A DNA stretch of 64,000 bases from Salinibacterium sp. (GTDB taxonomy: Bacteria > Actinomycetota > Actinomycetes > Actinomycetales > Microbacteriaceae): assembly GCA_019638845.1 (NCBI GenBank), contig JAHBSZ010000004.1:124001-188000 (forward strand), written 5' to 3'. Position 1 is the stretch's first letter. Each line of letters begins with the position of its first letter. The position numbers and the translations under genes were made by a program. This document shows, piece by piece, positions 31,212 through 40,791 of the stretch. The notes below the pieces were generated by a model. It was not told where the DNA came from. It ran no database searches and was given only the letters and a program-made list of their open reading frames with translations.

Positions 31212-33338
31212 ATGACAACCACTGATTTCATCCCCGATACGCCCCTCGCGGTCTCGTATCTACGCGTGTCAACCAAGGAACAAGCCGAACGAGACGGTGA
31301 CCCCGAGGGCTACAGCATCCCCGCCCAGCGCGAAGCGAACCGACGCAAGGCCGAGGCCCTCGGCGCCCAGATCGTCGCAGAGTTCGTCGATCGCGGAGAA
31401 TCGGCCCGCTCCGCCGACCGCCCCGAGCTGCAACGCATGCTCGAGTTCGTCAAAGCCGAACCGATCACCTTCTGCATCGTCCATAAGGTCGATCGCCTCG
31501 CGCGAAACCGAGCAGACGATGTCGAGATCAATCTCGCCCTCACCAAAGGTGGGGCTCGGCTGATCTCCGCCACCGAGAACATCGACGAGACACCATCAGG
31601 AATGTTGCTTCACGGCATCATGTCTTCGATCGCCGAGTTCTACTCTCGCAACCTCGCGAACGAAGTGCTCAAGGGCTTGAACCAGAAGGCCCGGTCCGGC
31701 GGGACGGTCTCTCGTGCGCCCATGGGATATCGCAACGTCCGAACCATCGATGACCTTGGTCGTGAGAACCGAAGTGTCGAGATCGACTCGGAGCGAGCAC
31801 CGCTAATCACTTGGGCCTTCGAGCGATACGCCGAAGGAGACGTGAGCATCAAGACACTGGCAGAGGAGCTCGAAGCTCGCGGGCTCACCACCCTCGGAAC
31901 GCCCAAGCGAGCCAGCCGCCCCATGTACGCGACCCAGCTTCACAAGATGTTTCAGAATGCCTACTACAAGGGCGAGGTGCAGTTCCAAGGCGTCAGCTAC
32001 GAAGGTCGACATGAGCCGCTAGTCAGCGTCGCTCTGTGGCAAAAGGTCCAAGAGGTCATGGCTGCGCACGTTGCGGGCGAGAAAGTACGCATTCATCGGC
32101 ACTATCTCAACGGCAGCATCTACTGCGGGAACTGCAGTAGCCGCCTGAGCGTCCAGATGTCCACCAACCGGCACGGCGTGACCTACGAGTACTTCGTGTG
32201 CGCCGGACGCCACGACAAGAAGACCAACTGCGTGCAGGGAGCCCTGCCCATCGATGAGGTCGAGGATCGGGTGTCCGACCTTTACCGATCAGTCCAACTC
32301 GGACCGGACCTTCGAGCAGAGGCAGAAAGAGACCTATCGGAGCTCCTCAGCAGCTCGATGGACGATGCGCACCTCGTCACTTCAACCCTCACTCGGCAGA
32401 GGACAACCTTGCAGAACAAGCAGCGCAAGCTCCTCGAAGCGCATTATGCCGACGCGATCCCCTTGGAACTGCTTCGCTCCGAGCAGGAAGCAATCGCAAG
32501 GCAGATCGCCGCAATCGAGGAACGACTCGCGATCAGCGATGTGCGACTTGAGACACTCCAGAGCAGGTTGAGCCAGGCGCTGGACCTCGCTGAGGACTGC
32601 TGGATCGCCTATAAGAACGCGCCAGACCACGTTCGAAGGTGGTTCAACCAAGCGTTCTTCACACGCATTCTGGTCACAGAGGAGAACATCGACGGGGAGA
32701 TGACCTCGACCATGCAGAGCCTGACACGATCCAGTCACGGCCCAACTGGTTTGGCAAATAAAGAACCCCGTCCAAGAGATTCTCTTGGACGGGGTTCGGA
32801 AACAGTACTTCTGGTGGATCCAAGGGGATTCGAACCCCTGACCCCCTGCATGCCATGCAGGTGCGCTACCGGGCTGCGCCATGGACCCATCGTTTTCCTC
32901 GCGGAAAGCAACTCCCCAAGATTACTACACATCGTGCGCTGCCCTAACCGGCCGGGGATGTTTTCCGTGCCGGCCCGCGAGGCGGCCCTACTCGGCGCTC
33001 TTGCCGACGGGCAGCTCGAGCGGAATCGCAGGGCAGTCTTTCCAGAGGCGCTCGAGCGAGTAGTACATGCGGTCTTCCTCGTGAAAAATGTGGGCGATGA
33101 TATCGCCGAAGTCGAGCAAGACCCATCGGCCCTCGGCGCGACCCTCTCGCCGGAGAGCTTTGGCGCCGATCTCGAGAAGCTTGTCCTCAATCTCAGCCGC
33201 AATCGCCTGGACGTTGCGCTCATTGCGCCCCGTGGCCAGAAAAAATATGTCGGTGAGCGGCAGAGGCCCCGATACGTCGAGGGCGATGAGATCTTCACCC
33301 TGTTTGGAGTCGGCAGCAAGAGCTGCGACCTGAAGTAG
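31212..33338 (+). CDS. Large serine recombinase of the element; frame continues through the tRNA antisense
   Basis: 708 residues from the ATG, with AAAGGAGG before it. The resolvase domain has the catalytic Ser20 (SYLRVSTKEQ), KVDRLARN and the helix to residue about 170. The recombinase domain follows (APMGYRNVRTIDD, EARGLTTLGTP), then a zinc ribbon (IYCGNCSSRLSVQ, YFVCAGRHDKKTNC) and a coiled coil to about residue 500. This enzyme integrates and excises the element. The genuine tail ends at about residue 516; from the 31-bp repeat on, the frame reads the opposite strand of tRNA-Ala and rsfS (RGFEPLTPC is typical of antisense tRNA). The excised form would end differently, see findings. Confidence 0.85.
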   Translation: MTTTDFIPDTPLAVSYLRVSTKEQAERDGDPEGYSIPAQREANRRKAEALGAQIVAEFVDRGESARSADRPELQRMLEFVKAEPITFCIVHKVDRLARNRADDVEINLALTKGGARLISATENIDETPSGMLLHGIMSSIAEFYSRNLANEVLKGLNQKARSGGTVSRAPMGYRNVRTIDDLGRENRSVEIDSERAPLITWAFERYAEGDVSIKTLAEELEARGLTTLGTPKRASRPMYATQLHKMFQNAYYKGEVQFQGVSYEGRHEPLVSVALWQKVQEVMAAHVAGEKVRIHRHYLNGSIYCGNCSSRLSVQMSTNRHGVTYEYFVCAGRHDKKTNCVQGALPIDEVEDRVSDLYRSVQLGPDLRAEAERDLSELLSSSMDDAHLVTSTLTRQRTTLQNKQRKLLEAHYADAIPLELLRSEQEAIARQIAAIEERLAISDVRLETLQSRLSQALDLAEDCWIAYKNAPDHVRRWFNQAFFTRILVTEENIDGEMTSTMQSLTRSSHGPTGLANKEPRPRDSLGRGSETVLLVDPRGFEPLTPCMPCRCATGLRHGPIVFLAESNSPRLLHIVRCPNRPGMFSVPAREAALLGALADGQLERNRRAVFPEALERVVHAVFLVKNVGDDIAEVEQDPSALGATLSPESFGADLEKLVLNLSRNRLDVALIAPRGQKKYVGERQRPRYVEGDEIFTLFGVGSKSCDLK
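32755..32797 (-). terminator. tRNA-Ala terminator, also core of the right attachment site
   Basis: A 17-bp perfect stem (32763-32779 with 32781-32797) is followed on the minus strand by TTTATTT. It terminates the tRNA transcript. The same core is the 31-bp identical part of the attachment repeat, so the terminator is rebuilt on integration. Confidence 0.8.
32760..32850. repeat. Right attachment-site repeat (attR)
   Basis: Bases 32760-32790 are identical to 7618-7648; the next 60 continue into the tRNA 3' half with scattered differences from the left copy. The serine recombinase gene runs into it from the left, the usual place of an integrase next to its site. The repeat contains the tRNA-Ala 3' end and terminator, so the tRNA stays whole on integration. 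Confidence 0.8.
32812..32888 (-). tRNA. tRNA-Ala (anticodon GGC)
   Basis: A complete cloverleaf on the minus strand. The acceptor stem GGGTCCA pairs with TGGATCC and includes the G3-U70 pair that marks tRNA-Ala. The anticodon arm is CCTGC-ATGGCAT-GCAGG with anticodon GGC, the T-arm has TTCGAAT, and the 3' CCA is encoded. It lies upstream of its terminator and is the integration site of the element at its left. It is 77 bases long. Confidence 0.95.
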
Positions 33339-33365
33339 TTCGCGCGCGCGCGAGGATGCAGTCAC
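32988..33365 (-). CDS. rsfS: Ribosome silencing factor RsfS
   Basis: 125 residues from the GTG at 33365, where AAGGA is 5 bases upstream; a longer open frame exists but adds a non-conserved stretch. The family core DIFFLATGRNERNVQAIAAEIEDKL and RWVLLDFGDIIAHIFHEEDRMYYSLERLW is clear. RsfS binds ribosomal protein L14 and blocks joining of the subunits in starvation. The usual neighbour is nadD, here two genes upstream. Antisense to the recombinase frame over its length. Confidence 0.92.
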   Translation of the reverse strand: MTASSRARELLQVAALAADSKQGEDLIALDVSGPLPLTDIFFLATGRNERNVQAIAAEIEDKLLEIGAKALRREGRAEGRWVLLDFGDIIAHIFHEEDRMYYSLERLWKDCPAIPLELPVGKSAE

Positions 33366-33402
33366 TGTTTCCTTAGTGGGAGTGTCGAGAAGATCAAGCG
33401 GA

Positions 33403-34959
33403 TCAGAACACGTTGAACGCGAACACTGCGATGAGCAGCCCGGCGACGATAACTGCCATCGACGAGGCCGCAATCAGCAGTGCGGTGAGTCCGCGAGTGC
33501 CCTTGGGCTTCTGGGTGTGAGTAACGCCGTGACCCGAAGTGTGGGTGCTCACGGCACGGATGGCGCGGACGGGTGACGAATCCGTCGAAATGATCTCGGA
33601 ATCGTTGACGTCGAGCAAGTCATCGATCCCGACGTGGTCGTAGCGATCGGACTGACCTGTCGCTGCGAGCATCCGGGGCAGGTCAATCGACCCGGTAAGC
33701 ATGATTTCGCCGGTTGACGTGAGCGGACCGCGGATGTCATTCCCTAAGGGGATCGACGGAAGTACGAGTGCACTCGTGGTCGTCATGCCGCTGCCGATAC
33801 GACGACTGAAGGTGCTCTCGATGTCGTCCTCCTCCTCAGCTGTCAGCTGAGTGGACCAATGACCGGCCGGAGGCGTCCACGGCGCGGGCTCAGGGGTAGC
33901 AACGGGTTGGGGGGCGATCTCGACGGGAACTTGGGCGACAGGCTCAGGCCGAGCCGGAGCAGGTGACGTCGCGGCAAAAAGCGATTCGAACGGTGACGAC
34001 GACACGGGAGCGGCCGGAGCGGCAGGGACCGACGGCGTAAACGTTGGCGAGGCGACCGGCGGCATCGCGGGTGCGGAGCTCTGACGCGGCTCCACCAACG
34101 GATAGGCCGGAGCTTGCACCTGAGTCTGCGGCGCGGCCGACTGCTGGGGTTGGAACACCGGCGATTGGGGCGTTGGATGCTGTTGCTGGGGTGAGGCGCC
34201 GGCAGCGGCATCCTCTGCCTGCTGCATGGCCCGCAGTTCACGACGGGTGTAGGTCTGCTCGAGAGGGAAGTCAGACGAGGGCGGAAGCATCGGCCGTGCA
34301 GGCTCTGCCTCGGCGATCGGCTGAGCCCACATCTTGTTGATCGGCGCCACGTTTGCCGGTACTTCGGAAATCGGTGCCGAAGGAGCGGCAGCCGCTCGCG
34401 CCCGGAAACGTGCTTCCGTCTGATAGTCGAGATCGCTCGCCGGCACCGTGGGAACTGGCGCAGACGGAGCCGAGGATGTCGCTGCCGGAGCAGATTCGTT
34501 CCACCGAGGTTCAGGCGCGTTGGTCGGTGGCGGACTGAAATCGCGGACTCGGAACGCACCCTGATCGGCTGGCTGTGGAGTTGCAGCGATTGGCTGCGAT
34601 GTCGAGGGGTCGAACGGCACCGGTTGTGGTGCGGATGACCCGCGAGACCGGAAAGTGGGGCCCTCGTGGGTCGGTGCCGCTGAACGCGATTGGGTCGAAT
34701 AGCTCAGCGGCTCCGGGAGCGTTGAGGGCGGTGTGGCGGCCCGACGACCGGGCTGAGACTCGTCAGATAGCGTCGAAACTGGAGGAAGTTGGGCTGCGCG
34801 GCGTGAAACCGTGTCCCACATATCTCCTGCGGGCGAGTACTGCTGGGGGGCTGAATTCTGGCCTTCGGCGAATCCGGGTTGCGTCTCGGAGCTGTCGGCA
34901 CGCTCACTCTGACGCACCGCGCGCCGCGAAGGCGGCTGCGGGTCGTGAAAAGTGGTCAT
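33403..34959 (-). CDS. Proline-rich protein with C-terminal membrane anchor
   Basis: 518 residues. The first 370 are Pro/Ala/Gln/Ser-rich and low-complexity ([22 protein letters not shown]). After an acidic stretch comes a conserved-looking segment ([46 protein letters not shown] in parts). One transmembrane helix ends it ([25 protein letters not shown]). It overlaps nadD by 4 bp (ATGA) and lies 37 bp before rsfS. Such proteins occur at this spot in related actinobacteria; the function is unknown to me. Confidence 0.7.
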   Translation of the reverse strand: MTTFHDPQPPSRRAVRQSERADSSETQPGFAEGQNSAPQQYSPAGDMWDTVSRRAAQLPPVSTLSDESQPGRRAATPPSTLPEPLSYSTQSRSAAPTHEGPTFRSRGSSAPQPVPFDPSTSQPIAATPQPADQGAFRVRDFSPPPTNAPEPRWNESAPAATSSAPSAPVPTVPASDLDYQTEARFRARAAAAPSAPISEVPANVAPINKMWAQPIAEAEPARPMLPPSSDFPLEQTYTRRELRAMQQAEDAAAGASPQQQHPTPQSPVFQPQQSAAPQTQVQAPAYPLVEPRQSSAPAMPPVASPTFTPSVPAAPAAPVSSSPFESLFAATSPAPARPEPVAQVPVEIAPQPVATPEPAPWTPPAGHWSTQLTAEEEDDIESTFSRRIGSGMTTTSALVLPSIPLGNDIRGPLTSTGEIMLTGSIDLPRMLAATGQSDRYDHVGIDDLLDVNDSEIISTDSSPVRAIRAVSTHTSGHGVTHTQKPKGTRGLTALLIAASSMAVIVAGLLIAVFAFNVF

Positions 34960-35558
34960 GACATACTCCGATACAGGTGGTGCTTGGCGATGTATTGAAC
35001 CACACCATCAGGAACCAAATACCAGACGGGAAACCCCCGGCTGACCCTGATTCTGCAATCTGTTGATGAGATCGCCAGCGCCGGCACTTCAAGCGAGCTT
35101 ACGCCTTGCTCAGGTAAACCGCTAATAGTAAGGGGGTGCCCTGGCCGTGAAACTGCTACGAAATGGGCGAGCGACCAGACCTCCGCGACATCCTTCCATT
35201 CGAGAATCTGGGCGACTGCGTCGGCCCCGGTAATGAAGAAGAGGTCGGCCTCTGGCCGGGCCTTGCGGATGTCGCGCAGGGTATCGATCGTGTACGTCGG
35301 TCCCTCACGATCAATATCGACCCGAGACACCGTGAAACGTGGATTCGCTGCCGTGGCGATCACCGTCATCAAATAACGGTGCTCCCCCTCGGTGACTGTC
35401 GTCTTCATCCACGGCTCGCCGGTGGGCGCGAAGATAACTTCGTCAAGGTCGAACTTCTGCTGAACTTCGCTCGCGGCTACCAGATGCCCATTGTGAATGG
35501 GGTCGAACGTGCCACCCATGACGCCGACACGCGCACGTCGCTCGGCTGGTTCGGCCAT
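34956..35558 (-). CDS. nadD: Nicotinate-nucleotide adenylyltransferase
   Basis: 200 residues. The nucleotidyltransferase motif [12 protein letters not shown] is at 15-26, and the C-terminal ISSTDCRIR motif closes the active site. NadD joins ATP with nicotinate mononucleotide to form deamido-NAD in NAD synthesis. It is in an operon with the proline-rich protein and rsfS, which is common in this group. The N-terminal extension of about 14 residues is short and may be shorter if a later start is used. Confidence 0.93.
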   Translation of the reverse strand: MAEPAERRARVGVMGGTFDPIHNGHLVAASEVQQKFDLDEVIFAPTGEPWMKTTVTEGEHRYLMTVIATAANPRFTVSRVDIDREGPTYTIDTLRDIRKARPEADLFFITGADAVAQILEWKDVAEVWSLAHFVAVSRPGHPLTISGLPEQGVSSLEVPALAISSTDCRIRVSRGFPVWYLVPDGVVQYIAKHHLYRSMS

Positions 35559-35573
35559 CGTCTGAGCGAGACC

Positions 35574-35771
35574 CTAGTGGCCTGCGCCGTGGTGAGCGTC
35601 GCCGCTTGTCGCAGTCTTGTTGCTGTGACGGTTCGCGACATCGCGGAAACTCCACGTAACGAACCCGAGGAGGATGAAAATGCCCACCGCGATGCCTGCG
35701 AAGACGATCGCAGGCAGGATGAGAGGCGCAAGCGCCTCGGTCTCAGTAGCGAGCGTGACCAGCAGGGACAT
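35574..35771 (-). CDS. Small single-helix membrane protein
   Basis: 65 residues with one helix (LILPAIVFAGIAVGIFILLGFV), an Asn/His-rich cytoplasmic tail and no motif. It lies 15 bp upstream of nadD and 51 bp after proA, so it is co-transcribed. I know similar small genes at this spot in related bacteria but no function. Confidence 0.65.
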   Translation of the reverse strand: MSLLVTLATETEALAPLILPAIVFAGIAVGIFILLGFVTWSFRDVANRHSNKTATSGDAHHGAGH

Positions 35772-35822
35772 CAGTTCTCCGTTCGGGGGTTCTCAGAAAA
35801 TACTAGCCGCGACTGAGCTAGG

Positions 35823-37088
35823 TCAGCGCACATGGCCCGCGCCGCGTACTACCCATTTTGTGCTCGTGAGTTCCGGCAGACCCATCGGCCCGCGCGCGTG
35901 AAGCTTCTGAGTCGAGATGCCCACCTCCGCGCCGAAGCCGAACTCGGCGCCATCGGTAAATCTTGTCGAAGCGTTCACCATCACGACCGCGGAGTCCACC
36001 TCGGCCAGGAATCGCTCTGCTCTGCCGAGGTCGTTGGTGATGATCGACTCCGTGTGATGGGTCGAGAAAGCCCGGATGTGCGCGAGAGCGTCATCGAGGT
36101 CATCCACCACCCGCACCGCGAGATCGAGGGACATGTACTCGGTTGACCAGTCTTCGTCGGTCGCCGCAACGGAGTCGGGGAAGATCGCTCGGGCGCGGTC
36201 ATCCGCATGGATCACCACTCCCGAGTCACGCAGGCGCTTGAGCACCGGGGGCAACAGGCGTGGGGCGGATGCCGCGTGCACGAGCAGCGTCTCGAGCGCA
36301 TTACACACACTCGGGCGCTGCACCTTGGCGTTGTGCACGATCTCGACGGCCATCGTCTCGTCGGCGGACTCATCGAGGAACACGTGCACGACTCCGGCAC
36401 CGGTTTCGATCACCGGCACCTTCGAGTCGGCCACGACCGAGTTGATGAGCTGGGCGCTGCCCCGAGGGATGAGCACGTCGACGAACCCGCGCGCCTGCAT
36501 GAGCTGCTTCGCACCCTCACGGCCGAACTCATCGATCGTCTGCACTGCCTCGGCGGGCAACCCCGCCTCCACGAGCGCGGACTGGATGACCTCCACGAGC
36601 ACCCGGTTCGTGTTCTCGGCAGCGGAACCACCGCGAAGCACCACCGCATTACCGCTCTTGAGGGCAAGCGCGGCGATATCGATGGTGACGTTGGGTCGCG
36701 CCTCGTAGATCGCGCCGACAACGCCGAATGGCACGCGCGTCTGGGTGAGCTGGAGCCCGTTCTCGAGGGTCGATCCACGCACCACGTCGCCCACGGGATC
36801 GGGGAGCGCGACGATCTCCAGCACGGCCTTCGCGAGGGCCGCGAGACGCTTCTCGTCGAGTCGGAGGCGATCCTGGAGCCCCTCGGCCATGCCGTTTTCG
36901 CGGCCATTGGCGAGATCGAGTTCGTTGGCCGGAAGAATCCGGCTCGCGTTGCGCATGACCGCATCGGCGATCGCCTTGAGCGCGGCGTTCTTCTGCTTCG
37001 TGGTCGCGGTGGCGAGCATCCGTGACGCATCGCGCGCCGCGGTCAGCTTGTCGATGAACGACGGGGCGTCAAGAAGGGTGTCAACCAT
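35823..37088 (-). CDS. proA: Glutamate-5-semialdehyde dehydrogenase
   Basis: 421 residues, ATG at 37088. The catalytic cysteine lies in VQRPSVCNALETLLVH, and the nucleotide site has VVLRGGSAAENTNRV. It reduces glutamyl-5-phosphate with NADPH in proline synthesis, the step after ProB. It sits 31 bp after proB, so the two form an operon. Length is normal. Confidence 0.95.
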   Translation of the reverse strand: MVDTLLDAPSFIDKLTAARDASRMLATATTKQKNAALKAIADAVMRNASRILPANELDLANGRENGMAEGLQDRLRLDEKRLAALAKAVLEIVALPDPVGDVVRGSTLENGLQLTQTRVPFGVVGAIYEARPNVTIDIAALALKSGNAVVLRGGSAAENTNRVLVEVIQSALVEAGLPAEAVQTIDEFGREGAKQLMQARGFVDVLIPRGSAQLINSVVADSKVPVIETGAGVVHVFLDESADETMAVEIVHNAKVQRPSVCNALETLLVHAASAPRLLPPVLKRLRDSGVVIHADDRARAIFPDSVAATDEDWSTEYMSLDLAVRVVDDLDDALAHIRAFSTHHTESIITNDLGRAERFLAEVDSAVVMVNASTRFTDGAEFGFGAEVGISTQKLHARGPMGLPELTSTKWVVRGAGHVR

Positions 37089-37119
37089 GGCACAAGTTTA
37101 GGGCGTGGGGTCAGCGGGG

Positions 37120-38454
37120 TCAGCGCGCGAGCTCGGCGCGCGCCGCATCTACGGGAAACTCCACGAGGTAGCTGTTGTGGATGACCGCGAGGCTCGCCAC
37201 CAGATTCGTGTAGTGGGCAACCAGATCGGCGGGGTCGACGCTGCGGGTTCCCGCGAGAGCGGCGGCGGTATCTTCCGGGAACAACCCGGTGACCTCGATG
37301 AGCAGTCGACGTCGCGCGTCACGGCCCAGGGACGCGAACTGGTCGAACGCGGCTGCGAGCCGAGCATCCGTACCGCTGCGGTCAGCCGGGATGTCCGCGC
37401 CGAACCGGATGATCTGCACGAGCACGCGCGCAATGTCTTCGACCTTGAGAGCCCGGATGAGCGTGATCAGGTCGCTTGAAAGGCGAACCGTGCCGCGACC
37501 GAGGAGCTTGCCGCGAGGGCTCACGAGTTCAACCACGTCGCCCGCGACGAATCGGCCTTTGACTCGCTTGATCCCCGATGCGAAGAGGCTAGAACCCGCC
37601 GCGATACTCACCTCGGCCTCGACGTTGATCGAGAGTTCGCCGCGTGCGATCGCGCCACCCGAGATCCACTTGCGTGAGCCAGAGTTGGTGTCCGTTGCGG
37701 CGGCACGGATGAGCGTGCCGACGTTCTCGCCTGCCACGAGGGATCCGATCGCGCGGTGATCCCGGGCGCTGCCGATGCGCGTTTCTATGCCGTTGCGTGC
37801 TGCGTTCTCGGCGGCGCGCAACTTCGACTTGATACCTCCCGTGCCGGAGCCTGAGGAGTGGGATTTGATCCCGTGGATGCTGTCGACGTGCAGCTCGCCG
37901 ATGGGGTCACCGTCGCCGGGCGTTCCCTCGTAGACCCCCTCGACGTCCGTGAGGAGCAGAAGATGCGTCGCCTGCGTCATAAGCGCAATACCCGCCGCGA
38001 CGAGGTCGTTGTTCGTCTTGCCATCGTCAGTCGGATCGTTGCCGTTGACGATCGGAATGATCCCTGCCGCGAGCGAATCGCGTAACACAGCAGCGATCGC
38101 CGTCATGCGCGTCGATGAGCGGAGGTCTGACTCGCCGATGAGTACCTGGCACACCTCGCTGCCGCGGCGGGCGCTCTCGGATCGGTAGAACTCCATGAGG
38201 ATCGGCTGACCGTACGCTGCGGCGAGCTTGGGCGAGACACCGTGGTGTCCGGCCTGCTCGAGCACCGCGCGCCCGACCGACTGCGCGCCGGACGACACGA
38301 GGATGACCTGCCACCCCTTGCTCATCGCCTCGATGGCCTCGTCGAGGGCATCGCTAAGGATCGAGGTATCCGGGCCCGAGTCCTGCGTGACGGAACTCGA
38401 ACCGAGCTTCACAACGAGCAGCGGGGCGGTGCCTGCGGATTGCTGGATGCTCAT
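37120..38454 (-). CDS. proB: Glutamate 5-kinase with extra C-terminal region
   Basis: 444 residues. The kinase domain is clear (VVKLGSSSVTQDSG, IPIVNGNDPTDDGKTNNDLVAAGIALMTQA), followed by a PUA domain (FASGIKRVKGRFVAGDVVELVSPRGK, LGRGTVRLSSDLI). The usual protein ends near residue 365-380. Here about 90 more residues follow (VEDIARVLVQIIRFGADIPAD and onwards), helical, of unknown role. It phosphorylates glutamate in proline synthesis and is normally inhibited by proline. It lies 42 bp downstream of obg. Confidence 0.9.
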   Translation of the reverse strand: MSIQQSAGTAPLLVVKLGSSSVTQDSGPDTSILSDALDEAIEAMSKGWQVILVSSGAQSVGRAVLEQAGHHGVSPKLAAAYGQPILMEFYRSESARRGSEVCQVLIGESDLRSSTRMTAIAAVLRDSLAAGIIPIVNGNDPTDDGKTNNDLVAAGIALMTQATHLLLLTDVEGVYEGTPGDGDPIGELHVDSIHGIKSHSSGSGTGGIKSKLRAAENAARNGIETRIGSARDHRAIGSLVAGENVGTLIRAAATDTNSGSRKWISGGAIARGELSINVEAEVSIAAGSSLFASGIKRVKGRFVAGDVVELVSPRGKLLGRGTVRLSSDLITLIRALKVEDIARVLVQIIRFGADIPADRSGTDARLAAAFDQFASLGRDARRRLLIEVTGLFPEDTAAALAGTRSVDPADLVAHYTNLVASLAVIHNSYLVEFPVDAARAELAR

Positions 38455-38496
38455 GGTGTGACCATTCTGCCAGTCGCTGGGCTCAGTCCTCGTCGC

Positions 38497-40032
38497 CTAG
38501 TCTTCGTCGTCGGGCTCGTCGCGCTTCTCGACGGCAAAGCCTTCGTCGTCGGTCCAGATGCCGGCGCGACGCTCACCCTCGAGCTCAGCACGAGCTGCGG
38601 CCTTGGCATCCATCCGCTCGAGATAGCTCAGGCGTCGCTTGCGGTTGGTGTCGCGCTGGTTGTCGTCGAGACGTGAATCGGTGCCGCGCGGGCTCGTGAT
38701 CAGCTCTGCTGCCGACGAGAGGGTCGGCTCCCAGCCGAACTCCCGACCGTCGATCGACACGCTGGCACCAGGTACGGCGCCCACCTTGAAGAGTTCGTCT
38801 TCAACACCGAGCTTCGCGAGGCGGTCCGCGAGGAAGCCCACTGCCTCGTCGTTGTTGAAGTCGGTCTGTTGCACCCAGCGCACTGGCTTGGCGCCAACCA
38901 CCGTGTATAGGTTGCCGAACGAACCGCCCGAGACGACGACCGCAAATTCCTTCTCGTTGACAGCACGCGGACGGATGACGATGCGCGCCTTGGGCGCCTC
39001 AAGCGCCTTCACCTTCCGGTCGGCGAGCACGAGATCGGCGAGGGCGAAGGAAAGCTCGCGCAACCCCTTGCGCGACACAGCGGAGACGTCGAACACCCGG
39101 TAGCCGCGCGCCTCGAGTTCGGGGCGCACGAGGTCGGCGAGTTCTTGCGCCTCGGGTACATCGATCTTGTTGAGGGCGATGAGCTGCTGGCGTTCGAGAA
39201 GCGGGAGCTGGCCATCCGGAACCGGATACGCGGCGAGCTCACCGAGGATGATGTCGAGATCGCTGATCGGGTCGCGACCGGGCTCAAGAGTGGCGCAGTC
39301 GAGCACGTGCAGGAGCGCCGTGCAACGCTCGACGTGACGAAGGAACTCGAGCCCGAGGCCTTTGCCCTCGCTCGCGCCCTCGATGAGGCCGGGAACGTCG
39401 GCGATCGTGTAGCGGGTCTCCCCCGATTCGACGACGCCAAGGTTGGGGTGCAGGGTCGTAAACGGGTAGTCGGCAATCTTCGGCTTCGCCGCGCTCATGG
39501 CAGCGACGAGGCTCGACTTGCCCGCCGACGGATAGCCCACGAGGGCGACGTCGGCGACGGTCTTGAGTTCGAGGAGGATGTCGCCTTCGAAGCCGGGCGT
39601 TCCCAGCAGGGCGAACCCCGGTGCCTTACGCTTCGTGGTCGCGAGCGCAGCGTTGCCCAGCCCGCCCTGGCCACCTGGGCCGACGACAATGCGCATGCCT
39701 GGGGCATCCATGTCGAGAAGTTCATTGCCTTCGGCGTCTTTGACAACGGTACCCACGGGAACCGCAAGCACCATCTCTTCGCCCGACGTGCCACTCTTGT
39801 GGTCGCCCTGCCCGGGCTGGCCGTGACCAGACTTGCGGTGCGGCGCGCGGTGGTAGCCGAGCAACGTGGTGACCTGCGCATCGCTCACCAACACGATGTC
39901 GCCGCCGTCACCACCGTTGCCGCCATCGGGGCCGGCCAGCGGCTTGAACTTCTCGCGCTTGACCGACACGCAGCCGTTGCCACCGTGCCCGGCAAGGAGG
40001 TGAAGAGTTACCCGGTCGACGAATGATGCCAT
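38497..40032 (-). CDS. obg: GTPase Obg/CgtA
   Basis: 511 residues. An N-terminal glycine-rich Obg fold ([15 protein letters not shown]) is followed by the G domain with Walker [10 protein letters not shown] near 168, switch [17 protein letters not shown] and NKID. A C-terminal OCT domain ([29 protein letters not shown] in parts) and an acidic tail end it. It takes part in large-subunit assembly and stress signalling. It is downstream of rpmA and rplU, the usual operon. Confidence 0.95.
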   Translation of the reverse strand: MASFVDRVTLHLLAGHGGNGCVSVKREKFKPLAGPDGGNGGDGGDIVLVSDAQVTTLLGYHRAPHRKSGHGQPGQGDHKSGTSGEEMVLAVPVGTVVKDAEGNELLDMDAPGMRIVVGPGGQGGLGNAALATTKRKAPGFALLGTPGFEGDILLELKTVADVALVGYPSAGKSSLVAAMSAAKPKIADYPFTTLHPNLGVVESGETRYTIADVPGLIEGASEGKGLGLEFLRHVERCTALLHVLDCATLEPGRDPISDLDIILGELAAYPVPDGQLPLLERQQLIALNKIDVPEAQELADLVRPELEARGYRVFDVSAVSRKGLRELSFALADLVLADRKVKALEAPKARIVIRPRAVNEKEFAVVVSGGSFGNLYTVVGAKPVRWVQQTDFNNDEAVGFLADRLAKLGVEDELFKVGAVPGASVSIDGREFGWEPTLSSAAELITSPRGTDSRLDDNQRDTNRKRRLSYLERMDAKAAARAELEGERRAGIWTDDEGFAVEKRDEPDDED

Positions 40033-40074
40033 GGCGCTCTCCTCCTGTCGTGAATGAACACTGCGTTAAAGCGC

Positions 40075-40095
40075 AAAAGCGAGCCGAAGCTCGCC
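40075..40095 (-). terminator. Terminator hairpin between rpmA and obg
   Basis: On the minus strand GGCGAGC-TTCG-GCTCGC with a TTTT run forms a UUCG tetraloop hairpin of the rho-independent type. It follows rpmA and would allow separate levels of the ribosomal genes and obg. It lies in the 84-base gap. Confidence 0.75.
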
Positions 40096-40116
40096 TTCGC
40101 GGTACAGCTAGAAACT

Positions 40117-40371
40117 TCAGTCAGCAGTGACGATGTTGACGACCTTGCGGCCGCCCTTCGCACCGAACTCGACAGCGCCTGCCGCGAGGGCGAACAGCGT
40201 GTCGTCTCCACCGCGGCCGACATTGGCGCCCGGGTGGAAGTGCGTGCCGCGCTGGCGAACGATGATCTCGCCCGACTTGACGACCTGGCCGCCGAAGCGC
40301 TTGACGCCGAGGTACTGGGCGTTGGAGTCGCGACCGTTACGGGTGGAGCTTGCGCCCTTTTTGTGTGCCAT
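40117..40371 (-). CDS. rpmA: 50S ribosomal protein L27
   Basis: 84 residues, [16 protein letters not shown] start and the L27 body ([24 protein letters not shown]). It binds near the peptidyl-transferase centre. It follows rplU at 14 bp. Standard length and sequence. Confidence 0.97.
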   Translation of the reverse strand: MAHKKGASSTRNGRDSNAQYLGVKRFGGQVVKSGEIIVRQRGTHFHPGANVGRGGDDTLFALAAGAVEFGAKGGRKVVNIVTAD

Positions 40372-40385
40372 GAGTAGTCGGCTCC

Positions 40386-40694
40386 TTACGCGATGCTGGT
40401 GATCTTGATACGGGTCTGCTCCTGGCGGTGGCCCTGGCGCTTCTTGTATCCGGTCTTGTTCTTGAACTTCTGGATGACGATCTTCGGGCCGCGCTCGTCG
40501 CCGAGCACCTCCGCGACAACCTTCACCTTGGCGAGGTCCTTCACGCCATGCGTGATCTTGTCACCGTCAACGAGGAGCACGGGAACGAGCTCGATGTTGC
40601 CGTTCTTGTCGGCCGCGATGCGGTCGAGAACGACGATCGTGCCGACTTCTACCTTCTCCTGGCGCCCACCGGCGCGCACAACTGCGTAAACCAC
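40386..40694 (-). CDS. rplU: 50S ribosomal protein L21
   Basis: 102 residues. [18 protein letters not shown] is the usual L21 start, and [21 protein letters not shown] ends with the family's typical Lys/Arg tail. It assembles early into the large subunit with L20. It is the first gene of the rplU-rpmA-obg set; the 97-base upstream region carries the promoter. Confidence 0.97.
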   Translation of the reverse strand: MVYAVVRAGGRQEKVEVGTIVVLDRIAADKNGNIELVPVLLVDGDKITHGVKDLAKVKVVAEVLGDERGPKIVIQKFKNKTGYKKRQGHRQEQTRIKITSIA

Positions 40695-40791
40695 TTGGTT
40701 TTCCTACCTCTTGAAAGCTGACGGTGATCCAGATGCGGGCTTGGCCCAGCAGACACCAAGGGTCAAGCATACGTGGTGTCGGGCCCTACGG

